Below, piece by piece: positions 1 to 9,639 of a DNA stretch of 39,691 nt. This stretch comes from Nemertoderma westbladi. Taxonomy: Eukaryota > Xenacoelomorpha > Nemertodermatida > Nemertodermatidae. The notes below the pieces were generated by a model. That model saw only the letters and a program-made list of their open reading frames with translations. It did not search any database and was not told where the DNA came from. The position numbers and the translations under genes were made by a program. How positions within the stretch are numbered: position 1 is the stretch's first letter; every line of letters starts with the position of its first letter. The stretch is taken from positions 64,001 through 103,691 of the forward strand of contig JAUCBJ010003734.1 in the NCBI GenBank assembly GCA_032718475.1, read 5' to 3'.

Positions 1-1843
1 GGTATGGGTTTTATAGCGCACTTGTTATACAATTGGGATTTCAAGCTAAAGATGCAAAAGAAATACGAGGAGGCGTACAGTGAATATAACATGCCGCCCG
101 GAGCTGAGTTCAAATCCCATTTCAAGTGGCAAGCATTGGTATATTAGAATATTTGTGCACCACCCCATGCTTTGTTGCAATACTATTTGGTGTTGGAGTC
201 AAACACGGTAACTTGCCTAATTACGGATATAGTCGCGGGAGTTTTGAAGCACCATCCATTGGTATTTGGAGGAGAACAATACATCAGTTCAAAAAGGGGG
301 AATTCAGTCTGACGCGATGAAGCGTTTCTTAACCCCGTTCTTCAACCAATCGTTGGATAATACATCGATGGTCAGGAGGGGATCGGCGATATTCGAAGGA
401 GTATACTGGCAGAACATTGGAGACCGGGGAGATCAACCTTCCATGGAGTATCCGACACCAGAGGCATTGGAGAAGTGGTTTGGGAACCAAACCTGCAGGT
501 TTGGTACTCCCGTCCACTTGGATGCAGACAGACCCATTAGAGAGAGGAAGGGAGAGGGTTGGCCTGAGACGTTAGTAGAGGTGTTCGGAATGGATCTTCC
601 GGTGGAGAAGACATATCCTAAACGAATGCAAGAGGAAATATTAGAGATCGAAAACAAAGGCGAGGATGTTTACTTAGTTCCAGATCAGCAACCCTTAACC
701 GGAGAATATGACATTGTTCTAGATATTGGGAAGGAAGGAAGCACGAAACCGATTGGAGACCTCATATATGAGAGGGCTTGGTTCCCGCAAGCGTGTAGAT
801 GTAAGTTGTGCGGTAGCACAAGACACAGTCAGAAGACGTGTGATGCTGTGGTCGAAGCAGTGCACAAGGTTTGCCATTGGTGTAATGAGACTGACCATTC
901 ATTCTATATGTGTACCGTCTTCATTTCTCAGTGCGGATATTATGGGGTGAAGGGACACCGCAGTTCAAAGTGTCAGCTGGGTGACAACGCCTTTCAGAAC
1001 CATAGCGCTAACTTACTTCGAGAGATGGTAGATAAGTGGGAAGACGCGGCGGATTACCATATTCAGGCCCAGATGAGGTGGCTGCCGTTCAAGGCGGGCT
1101 ATGGATTCTGGGCGGTGGATCCTTCACATATAGCGTACGAGCCCTACTTACAATCGCTACCCCAGTACCAAGAATTATTGTTAACTGCTCAAGACCTTCC
1201 GCAGAATACTGGAGTTGTGGTTATCAGGTCATACTTCAGACAACTTAATATGGACAATAAATATACTTGGAACTTTATCGCTATTTGTGATAGGATCACA
1301 AACGGAATATTCTCAGAGACGAGGAAGGTGGTGCACGTGCAGGGCGATTGGAGGATAGCGGCCATCCAATACAGGAACGAATTCCTGTTGACCCACATTC
1401 GTTTAGGGTCATTGACCGCCGAACGGATAGCAGAGCAGCGGGCTGATGCGCCCACCGCAACGACAGCTGGACCTCATAGCTCACGGCAAGGAGCTGATGA
1501 AGCGGTCCTCAGTAAACGCCAAGCAAAGGACGCTCAATATCACGAGATTATTGACGCTCAGCGGCTGCAGCGCAAAGCGCATGGGATGTCCGAAAGGGCG
1601 CACCTACAATTACAGAAGGAAGAGTTGGCGGAGGCGCCCGCAGCGACATGGCAAATGGGGCAAGGCCGAGGAAGGAGCATCAGTTGGGAACTAGTTAGCG
1701 CTCAGGGGTCGTCCTCATCGCCGGTCCCAGGAAGCGACGCCTCGAGAACGCCATCGTTGGAATCTACTGGGGGCAGACTAGTGTATATGGGAAGGGGAAG
1801 AAAGAGAGGAGTGAGCCCGAGAGACCCAGGAGCCAGCCGGTGA
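1..1843 (+). pseudogene. ORF3 of the older element (zinc-knuckle part), truncated and broken
   Basis: This is the C-terminal part of the same protein family as the minus-strand ORF at 5187-8882, beginning at the residue equivalent to about 639 of that ORF read from 8915. The window edge cuts the 5' end. Two lesions are visible against the younger copy: an in-frame TAG at 145-147 where the other copy has Trp, and one extra A in the run at 291-295, which moves the frame. After that the frame is open to the TGA at 1841-1843. The three CCHC boxes at about 799-975 are mostly kept (CKLC...H...C, CHWC...H...C), but in the third the second Cys is Tyr (CGYY), so that knuckle is probably dead. The arginine/glycine-rich tail is retained. 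It is clearly homologous and not functional as a whole. Confidence 0.85.
486..505 (+). repeat. Recurrent hairpin, copy in older ORF3
   Basis: ACCAAACC-TGCA-GGTTTGGT, an 8-bp stem with a tetraloop. It sits at the position matching the 6500-6515 copy in the younger ORF3; the core stem is kept and the loop differs. Confidence 0.75.
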
Positions 1844-1860
1844 TGCCACATATCATCAAG

Positions 1861-1907
1861 GAGCGACAAACTATAAATATATACATCATCGTCGCTCTGA
1901 TGTATAT
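1861..1907 (+). promoter_or_regulatory. Putative 3'-UTR pseudoknot, older copy
   Basis: ATATACATCA (1879-1888) pairs perfectly with TGATGTATAT (1898-1907) around a 9-nt loop. GTCGCTC in that loop (1891-1897) is complementary to GAGCGAC just upstream (1861-1867), which makes an H-type pseudoknot possible. All four pairing segments are identical in the younger copy (5125-5171), while the spacer between GAGCGAC and the stem differs. The function is unknown. Confidence 0.55.
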
Positions 1908-2014
1908 TGTAGGCTTTAATTGTATATCCGGCTGGACTCATATACACATATAATCATATTTGTTCTAAAATCTATTGAAGGAAGTGAAGAAGGCGAAGGA
2001 GGTGATTGGCGAGA

Positions 2015-2030
2015 CAAACCTGCGGGTTTG
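2015..2030 (+). repeat. Recurrent hairpin, copy in older 3' UTR
   Basis: CAAACC-TGCG-GGTTTG, at the position matching the 4891-4906 copy in the younger element. It is noncoding, which shows that the motif is not kept for protein reasons. Confidence 0.75.
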
Positions 2031-2208
2031 GCTTACTCCTTTCACCTACCTGAGCGATCACCAATTGCGATTGCATTTTTTATAATTAAGTAAATGTCCG
2101 AAATGAAAGAAATTATTACGTAATTTTATATTTAGTTTGATTATCGGCCTTTAAACGCAATAATATTTAGTTAACCAAATTCGCCTTATTAGATTGTTAA
2201 TTTGTAAA

Positions 2209-2213
2209 TACAT
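2209..2213. repeat. Target-site duplication TACAT, left
   Basis: TACAT directly before the LTR start TGATAAAC; the same five bases follow the other LTR at 20995-20999. BEL/Pao elements normally make short duplications of about this size. Confidence 0.88.
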
Positions 2214-4386
2214 TGATAAACAACCGCGACCTCTATACTAACAGCAGAACTGTTGAACAGACAAATACCCGTTAATATCCTTCTGTCAACCTAATGAGCT
2301 CTCGCCTAACCAATAAGACACAAAGACTGCTCTACCGTTAAGTAAAGGGGATCAGGAGCGTGATATTACTAAATTGTAAAGGTTGCTAAATACAAAACCG
2401 CTACTTACCGTTAGATGGCGCTAACCTGCCGTCCGCTAATATATTTTACTAAATTTACACAGCTCCTGCAAAATCGCTTGTTCCTTTCTCTACCGATCGC
2501 TCGATAGAGAGCTAACTGTTCGAATCTATGAGCCACGCGGGAATAACCAAAACAATAAACCCGAGTCGGCTCCCTAAGCTTACTTAAGACGAGTGCGAGA
2601 GGCCTTGCACTCAGAGTATTCTTACGCCTAATTCTATCACTATTAAAGCACGCTATTGCCTACGCCTTTTCTAATCGCGAATACTGGGGGTTCCCTAACG
2701 TAATGTGTGAATGCGAGAATATTTAAATAATCAAATGATACAGTATTTGTTTCTACGTGGATAATGCCGCTCTGGGTCTAAACTTGCCTGCCGCTGGCTT
2801 TAGGCCAGCTAATTACTAGCGTATTGTGCGTACCGAATAGTGCGATCTAGCTGATTGCCCGCTAATGCAAATAACCACTCAGCGTGAATAGTTTACAGTA
2901 CTCTAATTATTACCTTAGCTACTCTCCGCTATGCTGCGTACTAATTCTTAATTTTTTACTAATCAATTACAGTCACAAATATTTAACAGCGTACTAATTA
3001 CTAAGAGTTCCAGAATGCGTAATTCTAATTTATCACGCAACAGGTTTCGCTAGTAATAGCCTAAATTGCCGTATTACTTTGACCTAATCAGTAACTAATC
3101 GTTGTAACTAAGAAATAGAAATCAATCAAAGAGAAAAGGGCGCCTACCTAAACATTCACAATCATAGGCACACTTCAGTAACACACCAATCAGCGTCAGC
3201 AATCACAGTTCGCAATTATGCAGTTAACTACTGTATAGCCCACAATTGTGCGATTCACTATTCGTACTCCACACTCAACGTTGTAATACGCGCAGGCCTC
3301 TCCCGGATACATCTAGGCTTCCTAACTAACCCGATTCCTGCCCCCCTAATACTAAATAGAGACGAAACCTGGATCATCAGCCCCCTAGTTACTGTATCGG
3401 CGAATGGTCTGCGTGTTACAGTGCAAAATGCCCGCCCGCAACGGTGACCCCCCCGCCAGCGTTGCCCGTCTTTGAATCCTCCGCTCTCCCCTAGTCGCTC
3501 AACCCCCCGATGTGCCCACCGCCTACTGGCACCTTAGCCCTCCATCATGCTAATAGCTACCGTAGCGGCGCATGCAAAATCACAAAGTCTGACAGTCTCA
3601 GAAATCCCTTAGGATTATTGCGTAGAAAGGAATCACATAGAACCATTAATCAAAAGGTAGAAATTATAGTTCCGGTTGTAATTAGCAGTAATCGATAGGA
3701 TTAATTGAGAAACACAATCAAGAATAATCGCACTAGCAAATCATTTCGAGATATTAATCGAAAATAGCAAATTGCAGAAATACGCTAAAATATCCGTCAA
3801 AAGGTGAATAGGGACAGCTCAGCAAGTACAGGGGTGATAGAGATAGAGCTCTACCGGCACACCGCCAATTTATAGGTGATCCGAGTGGGTGATGCAATAG
3901 GGTGACTCAATCGCTCTCCTATTGGCTCTCCAGTCCGCGCTAGCATTAGACCAACCTGGAAGCAGTTAGTCCAATAAGGAGGCCGGATTGTAGCCCTATT
4001 GCTGCCCAAACCTCAAATTATTACCATATATGGTAATGGATCATATCCCTGGCTGCTGAATGGCCAGGACAGCGTCTCTATATGCTAGCCCTATTGATGC
4101 TAATATCAGCAAGCACAAAATCCAGGGTCCGACTAAACTTGCTACCCTGGAACTATCTACATATATCCTAATACAAAATTACGTAGGTAGGGCTACATAT
4201 TATACAAAATGGATGGATTCAAATATATGGGCGTTTTGGTTTCCCTATCTAAATATCACCTCGCTATTATATCTTATCTAAAGTATTATGCTGCACAACG
4301 GACTAATATTGCGTACAGTATAACGGACTAATATATTATACTGCATAATGACTAATAATGTGGATACAGCGCCATATACCGTAACA
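2214..4386 (-). repeat. 3' LTR of the young element (2173 bp)
   Basis: Starts TGATAAACAACC and ends ACCGTAACA on the plus strand. It is a direct repeat of 19215-20994 with near identity. It keeps the 392-bp segment 2475-2866 that the other LTR lacks; a diverged version of this segment exists in the older LTR (about 22700-23060), so the long form is ancestral. Small ORFs inside (such as 3510-3698 and 4060-4281) recur only because the LTR is duplicated, and show no coding signal. Confidence 0.9.
4020..4037. promoter_or_regulatory. Perfect 18-bp palindrome in the 3' LTR
   Basis: ATTACCATATATGGTAAT is perfectly self-complementary. It is present unchanged in the other LTR (20628-20645) and in the diverged older LTR (21578-21595), where the flanks have changed. 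It could be a dimeric transcription-factor site in the LTR promoter region; no factor is assigned. Confidence 0.5.
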
Positions 4387-4398
4387 CCGCTCCAAGGG
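4387..4398 (-). other. Polypurine-tract-like end before the 3' LTR
   Basis: In the sense strand CCCTTGGAGCGG directly precedes the LTR start TGTTACGG. The older copy has the same purine-rich stretch directly before its LTR (21181-21190). The position is right for plus-strand priming, although the tract is short and not purely purine. Confidence 0.5.
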
Positions 4399-4890
4399 AA
4401 ATCATACAATGTTTCCCTCCAACTGTAGAAGAGTATAAGGTGATGTATACAAACAAAATAAATTTCTATAAATCCTACTATTTACAAAATATTGCTATAG
4501 ATATTGCATAATGAATTGCATACAAATTAAATTTACAAAATATTGTTTCTCGTTCGTTCTACATAATGATTACTACATACAAAATTAAATTTACAAAAAT
4601 ATTACTTCCTTTATTTATTTACAAATTGACTGTCTACCTATTGAAATGGAACATGGCTAGGACAATGTCCCCCATTTCCCATCTCAAATTAACGATCAAC
4701 ATTAACAAGATAAACTAAATATAAACGTATTTGAGGCTAAATTTTTAACTAAATTGCATTAAAGGCCGATAATCAAATTAAATATAAAATACGTAATAAT
4801 TTCTTTCATTTTCGGACTTTACTTAATTTCTTATAAAAAACGCAAATCATCTTGGTTTGATGATTGCTCAGGTAAGTGAAAGGAGTAAGC

Positions 4891-4906
4891 CAAACCCGCG
4901 GGTTTG
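4891..4906 (-). repeat. Recurrent hairpin, young 3' UTR
   Basis: CAAACC-CGCG-GGTTTG in noncoding sequence downstream of ORF3. It matches the position of 2015-2030 in the older copy, where the loop is TGCG. Confidence 0.75.
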
Positions 4907-5124
4907 TCTCCCCAATCACTTCCTTTGCCTCTTTCAATAAACTTTAGAGTAAATAAAGTCATATACACAAAATCAAATATAGTATAGGCTCAAAATCATA
5001 TTTCCAACGGACTACAAAGTAAAAGTATTTCCTTTCAATATTTTTGGCCTTCGAAAATAAAATTCTAAAATATGGATACGACTAGTGCATATGAGTCCAG
5101 TCGAATGATTGATCAAAACCTACA

Positions 5125-5171
5125 ATATACATCAGAGCGACGATGATGTATATGTCTAGAGTCTGTCGCTC
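5125..5171 (-). promoter_or_regulatory. Putative 3'-UTR pseudoknot, young copy
   Basis: The sense strand reads GAGCGAC (5171-5165), a spacer, ATATACATCA (5153-5144), a loop containing GTCGCTC, then TGATGTATAT (5134-5125). The 10-bp stem and the 7-bp loop-to-upstream pairing match the older copy exactly, while the spacer has changed. It begins 15 nt after the ORF3 stop codon. Confidence 0.55.
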
Positions 5172-5186
5172 CGTGATATTATAGTC

Positions 5187-8100
5187 TCATCGGCTAGCTC
5201 CTGGGTCTCTCGGGCTCGCTCCCTTCTCCAGATACACCAGTCTACCCCCTGTAGACTCTGTTGACGGCGTCCGTGAGGCGTCACTCCCCGGAACCGGCGA
5301 CAATGTTCCCTGAGCCCCGACAGATTCCCGGCTGGTACTTCTCCCTCGGCCTCGTCCCAATTGTCGTGCTCCCGTGGTCGCTTCCGCCAACTCTTCCTTA
5401 TGCAATTGCACACGCGCTTTTTCCGACGCTCCCTGCGCCTTGCGCTGCAATCGCTGTGCTTCTATAATAGAGTGATAGTGGTCGTCCTTGACTTGACGCT
5501 TGTCTTGGACCCCTCCTCCTGGTTCCTTCCGCGAGCCTTGAGCTCCAGCGGTCGTCGCTGTGGTCGCTGCGATCCTCTGTTCCTGTATCCTCTCAGCGGT
5601 CAATGAACCCACTGGCACATGAGTCAACAAGAATTCGTTGCGGTATTGTATAGCCGCCATCCTCCAATCACCTCGCGCGCGTACCACTTTTCTAGTCTCC
5701 GTAAATACACCCTTCGTGATACGATCGCAAATAGCAACGAAGTTCCAGGTGTACTTGTTATCCATATTCAACTGTCTGAAGTATTCTCGGACTACGATAA
5801 CTCCAGTGTTCTGTGGAAGATCTTGAGCAGTTAGGATGAGTTCCTGATATTGTGGTAGCCATTGTAGATATGGCTCGTACGCAACATGTGATGGGTCTAC
5901 CGCCCAAAATCCATATCCCGCCTTAAATGGCAACCAACGCATCTGCGCTTGAATATGGTAGTCAGCCACACTCTCCCACTTATCTAACATCTCCCGAAGT
6001 AGGTTAGCGCTATGGTTTTGAAAGGAATCATCTTGCAGCTGACATCTCGCGCTACGATGTCCCTTTACCCCACAATATCCACATTGAGAAATGAAGACGG
6101 TGCACGTGTGAAACGAATGGTCGGTCTCATTACACCAACGACAGACCTTATGCGCCGCCTCTACTACCGCGTCGCACGACTTTAGATTGTGCCTTGTGCT
6201 GCCGCACAATTTGCACCTACGCGCTTGTGGAAACCAGGCCCTCTCGTATATGAGGTCTCCAATCGGTTTCGCACTTCCTTCCTTCCCAATGTCTAATACG
6301 ATGTCGTCCTCTCCGGTCAACGGTTGTCGATCCGGAACAAAGTAAACATCCTCGCCCTTGTCCTCTATCTCCAATATTTCCTCCCGCGTTCGTTTCGGAT
6401 ATGTCTTCTCCACCGGAAGATCTACTCCGAACACCTCTACTAACGTCTCCGACCAGCCCTCCTTAACAGGTCTATCAGCCTCTGAGTGGAAGGGAGTACC
6501 AAACCCGCGGGTTTGATTCCCGAACCACTTCTCCAAAGCTTCTGGCGTCGGATACTCCATCGACGGTCGGTCTCCCAAATTTCCGATGTTCTGTCGATAT
6601 ACTCCTTGGAATATCGCTAATCCTCTCCTAACCAATGACGTATTCTCTAACGATTGGTTGAAGAACGGGGTTAAGAATTGCTTCATCACGTCGGATTGGA
6701 TTCCCCCTTTCGAGCGAACGTATTGATCCCCTCCGAATACCAATGGATGACGCTTCAAAACTCGCGCAACGATATCCGCTAATAAACAAGTCACCATGTT
6801 CGACTCAAGCACCAAATAATATTGTAGCGACGCACGGGGTGGCGCGCAAATGTTCCAATACACTAACGCTTGCCGCTTGAAGTGGGATTTGAACTCCGCT
6901 CCCGGTGGCGTGTTGTATTCGCCATACACCTCCTCGTACTTCTTCTGCGTCTTTAACTTAAAGTCCCAATTATACAACAAGTGTGCTATAAAGCCCATAC
7001 CAGTCTTGGCAGAGTTGGGATACTCCCTATAAATTCCAATATCCTGTGCCCATAGCAACAATAGCTTGGTGTCGACAAACGGTCTCGGCAATCTATCTTC
7101 CAGATCAGTCATGGCGTTGAAGTCGCTCTCCAAATCGCTCTGGACTCCCGATCCCACCTTGACGTAATCTTGGTTGAGAATAGCCTCTCTAACTTTCCTG
7201 GGTAGCATCCTGGAGTCGATACACTCCGCTCCGTGCATACCTCCTCGCCTGCATACCTCCAAAATCTGCTCCCTAGGATCCTTCCCCTTCCGATATTGTG
7301 TCGTTATGATGGGCTCCGGTCTCTCTCGATCCGCCCTCACACGCATAAACACATGAGTCACACCATCGGCCGCACGAATTTGAATACACTTGCTGGTCAA
7401 ACATTCTTGATGGGACCCTCCTTCATTGTCGTAGAACATCACCCTCCAATCCTGCAGTGATTCCTCCGTTTTCCTCCACTGACGCTGAATCTCGTCTGAT
7501 GGGGTCCACATGCGCTCGATAGCCTTGTGGTCATCATATCGGGTATAAGAACCCTTCCTCCTCAGCCACGTCTGGTCTACCTCCTCGTCGTCTGGGAATG
7601 TAGCCACCGCGACCCATAACTTGATGTACTTATCCAACCATCCAAATAATTTACTCTCCTTCCCCGGAGCTCCAATCTTATCCAATGTGTCGTAATCTGT
7701 GATCTGCATTGGGACATCACGCAAGAACTTCGCGCATAAAACTTCCCGTAGACCGTCAACGTTCCAATGATCCGCCATTCTTACCATCGGCAAGAATCGT
7801 ATCGCTTCTCGCGACTCCGGATGATCTACTAATATCGCAGGTTCGGTGCCGTCGGAATAATACACAGGTCGGGGTTGAGATACGACCTGTGGAACAAATC
7901 CGGTCACTCTCCTTGTCTCCTCTTGATGTCTATCCGCGGTCTTATTATACTCCGCTATCCTATTCTCGAATAACTCTTTCGCCTTCGCCGCTCGCTCCTC
8001 CTGCCGCAACGCGTCTATGTCGTCCTGATGCTCAGGCGTGAGGCTTCTCGCTCGGTGAGGCGAAGTAAACGCAGTCCAGGGACTTGAGAGCTCCAAACCC

Positions 8101-8882
8101 GCGGGTTTGGTACCCGAGTCCCGTGCCGCTTCGCGCCGCGCCTCTAGATCCTTATAGGCTCGGTACAGCGAAATGGCCGCTGCCGTCTCTATCAAACTGG
8201 GTGTCGAACAGGGTTTAATCTCCGTATACGGATCTAATGTCGTAACGGTCGGCGTAATGGGTCTCGGAGGTCGCTTTCCGCTGAAGTCGATACTGATCAT
8301 CGGGTTGCTCATCGGGTAACCTCCCTCGTCGTATCTAAGGAACTGGTGAGCTGGACATCGCGTTAATATCGGTTCCGGATGTTGCTCGTCTAGTCGGTCG
8401 GGAATCGCCACGTCTTGCTTATTCATGCATTCACCACACTTGTAGAACAGCTTGTACACGCTGAAGACTTTCGGCGTCTCCTGATCCTCGCCTCGAGTCC
8501 TCCGGTACAGATGCATTCCGTCGAACTGATCTCGGACTGCAGGTAGAGGTTCTTCGTGTCGTAAATACATATTCATATGGTACAGTCGTGCGATCTCCTC
8601 ATCCGGGTCTGCACTAATGTCACATACGTCCAAAGCAAAGTCGTAGGGATACCGCATGCGATACTCTCTCCGCAAAACTTCCATCCGGTCCCCCAACGCT
8701 CTCATTCTTTCCCTCCGTAATTCCTTATCATAAGTCGGTTTATATTTTCCGTTTAGCTCCATCACGGACCGCCCATGGTAGTAAACGTTAGAGTCTTTAC
8801 ATCCTGGTCGCGCGAATGGTAGCTCCGCCTCCTCTCTGGCAGTAAATCCTCTGCGCGGTTGCGCTCTAATATCCTTCTCCAT
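5187..8882 (-). CDS. ORF3: putative DEDD exonuclease-like / triple zinc-knuckle protein in env position
   Basis: The chosen start is the ATG at 8882-8880, giving 1231 aa; the frame is open from a TTG at 8915, and residues here are numbered from that codon. An N-terminal C160-x2-C163-x23-C187-x2-H190 set may bind zinc. Residues 490-720 resemble DEDDy 3'-5' exonucleases (RNase D/WRN type): motif I D496-N-E498, then a CIQI strand, motif II G590-V-Q-S-D594, a FVDTKLL segment (613-619), and motif III as Y700-x3-E704, with Glu where the family has Asp. Three CCHC knuckles follow (901-914, 925-938, 945-958), then an unrecognised region and an RGRGRS-rich basic tail. I see no envelope features, reverse transcriptase or transposase. 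A splice-acceptor-like site lies about 60 nt before the ATG. The zinc knuckles are certain; the exonuclease reading is an inference from motifs and could be wrong, and activity with Glu in motif III is doubtful. Confidence 0.8.
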   Translation of the reverse strand: MEKDIRAQPRRGFTAREEAELPFARPGCKDSNVYYHGRSVMELNGKYKPTYDKELRRERMRALGDRMEVLRREYRMRYPYDFALDVCDISADPDEEIARLYHMNMYLRHEEPLPAVRDQFDGMHLYRRTRGEDQETPKVFSVYKLFYKCGECMNKQDVAIPDRLDEQHPEPILTRCPAHQFLRYDEGGYPMSNPMISIDFSGKRPPRPITPTVTTLDPYTEIKPCSTPSLIETAAAISLYRAYKDLEARREAARDSGTKPAGLELSSPWTAFTSPHRARSLTPEHQDDIDALRQEERAAKAKELFENRIAEYNKTADRHQEETRRVTGFVPQVVSQPRPVYYSDGTEPAILVDHPESREAIRFLPMVRMADHWNVDGLREVLCAKFLRDVPMQITDYDTLDKIGAPGKESKLFGWLDKYIKLWVAVATFPDDEEVDQTWLRRKGSYTRYDDHKAIERMWTPSDEIQRQWRKTEESLQDWRVMFYDNEGGSHQECLTSKCIQIRAADGVTHVFMRVRADRERPEPIITTQYRKGKDPREQILEVCRRGGMHGAECIDSRMLPRKVREAILNQDYVKVGSGVQSDLESDFNAMTDLEDRLPRPFVDTKLLLLWAQDIGIYREYPNSAKTGMGFIAHLLYNWDFKLKTQKKYEEVYGEYNTPPGAEFKSHFKRQALVYWNICAPPRASLQYYLVLESNMVTCLLADIVARVLKRHPLVFGGDQYVRSKGGIQSDVMKQFLTPFFNQSLENTSLVRRGLAIFQGVYRQNIGNLGDRPSMEYPTPEALEKWFGNQTRGFGTPFHSEADRPVKEGWSETLVEVFGVDLPVEKTYPKRTREEILEIEDKGEDVYFVPDRQPLTGEDDIVLDIGKEGSAKPIGDLIYERAWFPQARRCKLCGSTRHNLKSCDAVVEAAHKVCRWCNETDHSFHTCTVFISQCGYCGVKGHRSARCQLQDDSFQNHSANLLREMLDKWESVADYHIQAQMRWLPFKAGYGFWAVDPSHVAYEPYLQWLPQYQELILTAQDLPQNTGVIVVREYFRQLNMDNKYTWNFVAICDRITKGVFTETRKVVRARGDWRMAAIQYRNEFLLTHVPVGSLTAERIQEQRIAATTATTAGAQGSRKEPGGGVQDKRQVKDDHYHSIIEAQRLQRKAQGASEKARVQLHKEELAEATTGARQLGRGRGRSTSRESVGAQGTLSPVPGSDASRTPSTESTGGRLVYLEKGASPRDPGASR
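6500..6515 (-). repeat. Recurrent hairpin, ORF3 C-terminal half
   Basis: CAAACC-CGCG-GGTTTG, read in the frame giving Gln-Thr-Arg-Gly-Phe-Gly. It matches the position of 486-505 in the older copy. Confidence 0.75.
8093..8110 (-). repeat. Recurrent hairpin, ORF3 N-terminal half
   Basis: CCAAACC-CGCG-GGTTTGG, a perfect 18-bp palindrome, read in a second frame giving Lys-Pro-Ala-Gly-Leu. Confidence 0.75.
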
Positions 8883-9639
8883 TATGCCTCGCGTATATAC
8901 ATATATATATCCCAATAAGTGCCGTTACGTAACCAATTACACTGTGGGTAAATCAGTTAGATGTCGCCGAAAGACAGACCTCCCGAACCCCCCCGCCTTC
9001 CAGCAGTTCAGGTTCGACTCTCTAGATCCCGTCTCTTCCTAACTAACTATCCTCTAACCTATTCCCATGCATAGCGCAAAACTTTGGAGATAAACTGGCC
9101 GTGACCAACTCACTTTTTGATGCCCAAACTACTCCCATTACTCGTACTAAACTACAGTAGTTAGAAAGGACTATAGCCACAATACTCGACTATACCAAAC
9201 CCACAGGTTTGATAATCGAACATCACACATCCTGCAAACTACTGAGTGGGGTCCATGTATGCCTCTGGTGCTACTAACCTTTAGCACCTTGGTTGCACTG
9301 TTGGCACCAATCTGTGGAAGTTGCTAAACTCAATTTACACTCCTACGTAATATAGCCGTCACCATGGTTTCTAAATGCTATTTTCCAGGCTTCACGACTT
9401 TTCAAATTACTGTATATCTATAGACGAATTCTAAAACGCGTCTATACACAGCGTCTGGAATTGTCTTGGGTTCACTTTTCTAATTTTAAAATTTTTTAAT
9501 TTTCCAAAAATTTTTGAAAATAAAATTTTGTTTTGATACCCACTAGACAAAACTCAACGCAAATCACCACAACCCCGCTCCTATGCATTTCCTTGTATTT
9601 GCATACGAGGAATGCATACGAAGTGAGTTGCGTCCAACA
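8883..9639 (-). other. Gap between gag-pol and ORF3, with candidate splice acceptor
   Basis: No ORF is supported here. In sense order it holds an AT-rich, partly self-complementary stretch (about 9480-9537), one recurrent hairpin (9196-9211) and, close to ORF3, CTAAC (8960-8956) followed by TTTACCCACAG ending at 8942. The last pair resembles a branch point and 3' splice site and would put an exon start about 60 nt before the ORF3 ATG. The spacing from CTAAC to AG is short, so this is tentative. Confidence 0.45.
9196..9211 (-). repeat. Recurrent hairpin, intergenic
   Basis: The sense strand reads CAAACC-TGTG-GGTTTG, a perfect 6-bp stem. As a plain DNA palindrome it would be imperfect; as a stem with tetraloop it is perfect. 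Confidence 0.7.

Larger units (their letters stand above)
1..2213 (+). mobile_element. Older BEL/Pao-family copy, 3' portion left of the nested insertion
   Basis: This plus-strand stretch matches the reverse complement of about 7002 to 4560 in the younger element, covering the C-terminal half of ORF3 and most of the 3' UTR. It stops at the TACAT repeat (2209-2213) where the younger element begins. The sequence after the second TACAT (from 21000) continues the same alignment, so this is the left half of an interrupted older copy. Its gag-pol would lie before the window. It is diverged from the younger copy and its ORF3 is broken. Confidence 0.85.
1844..2213 (+). other. 3' UTR of the older element, first part
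   Basis: Noncoding sequence after the ORF3 stop, alignable to the reverse complement of about 4560-5186. It contains the conserved pseudoknot-like structure (1861-1907) and one copy of the recurrent hairpin (2015-2030). Confidence 0.75.
4399..5186 (-). other. 3' UTR of the young element
   Basis: About 790 bases between the ORF3 stop and the polypurine-like end. It is AT-rich and has no ORF of note. It contains the pseudoknot-like structure (5125-5171) and a recurrent hairpin (4891-4906). It aligns along its length to the older 3' UTR, interrupted there by the insertion. Confidence 0.75.

Noticed and set aside
3510-4281. Small ORFs in the LTR (3510-3698, 4060-4281) with identical partners at 20118-20306 and 20668-20889.
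   Set aside because: They match only because LTRs are copied; the older diverged LTR does not keep the frames.
2214-4386. First read as one arm of a large foldback or MITE-like inverted repeat shared with 19215-23100.
   Set aside because: TG...CA ends, a TACAT duplication and direct orientation around a BEL gag-pol show these are LTRs; the inverted match at 21191-23130 is the LTR of an older copy in the other orientation.
5187-8915. ORF3 as a free-standing transposon gene unrelated to the neighbouring gag-pol.
   Set aside because: It lies between pol and the 3' LTR of one bounded element, in the same orientation, shares the recurrent hairpin, and the older copy also has ORF3 directly before its 3' UTR and LTR.
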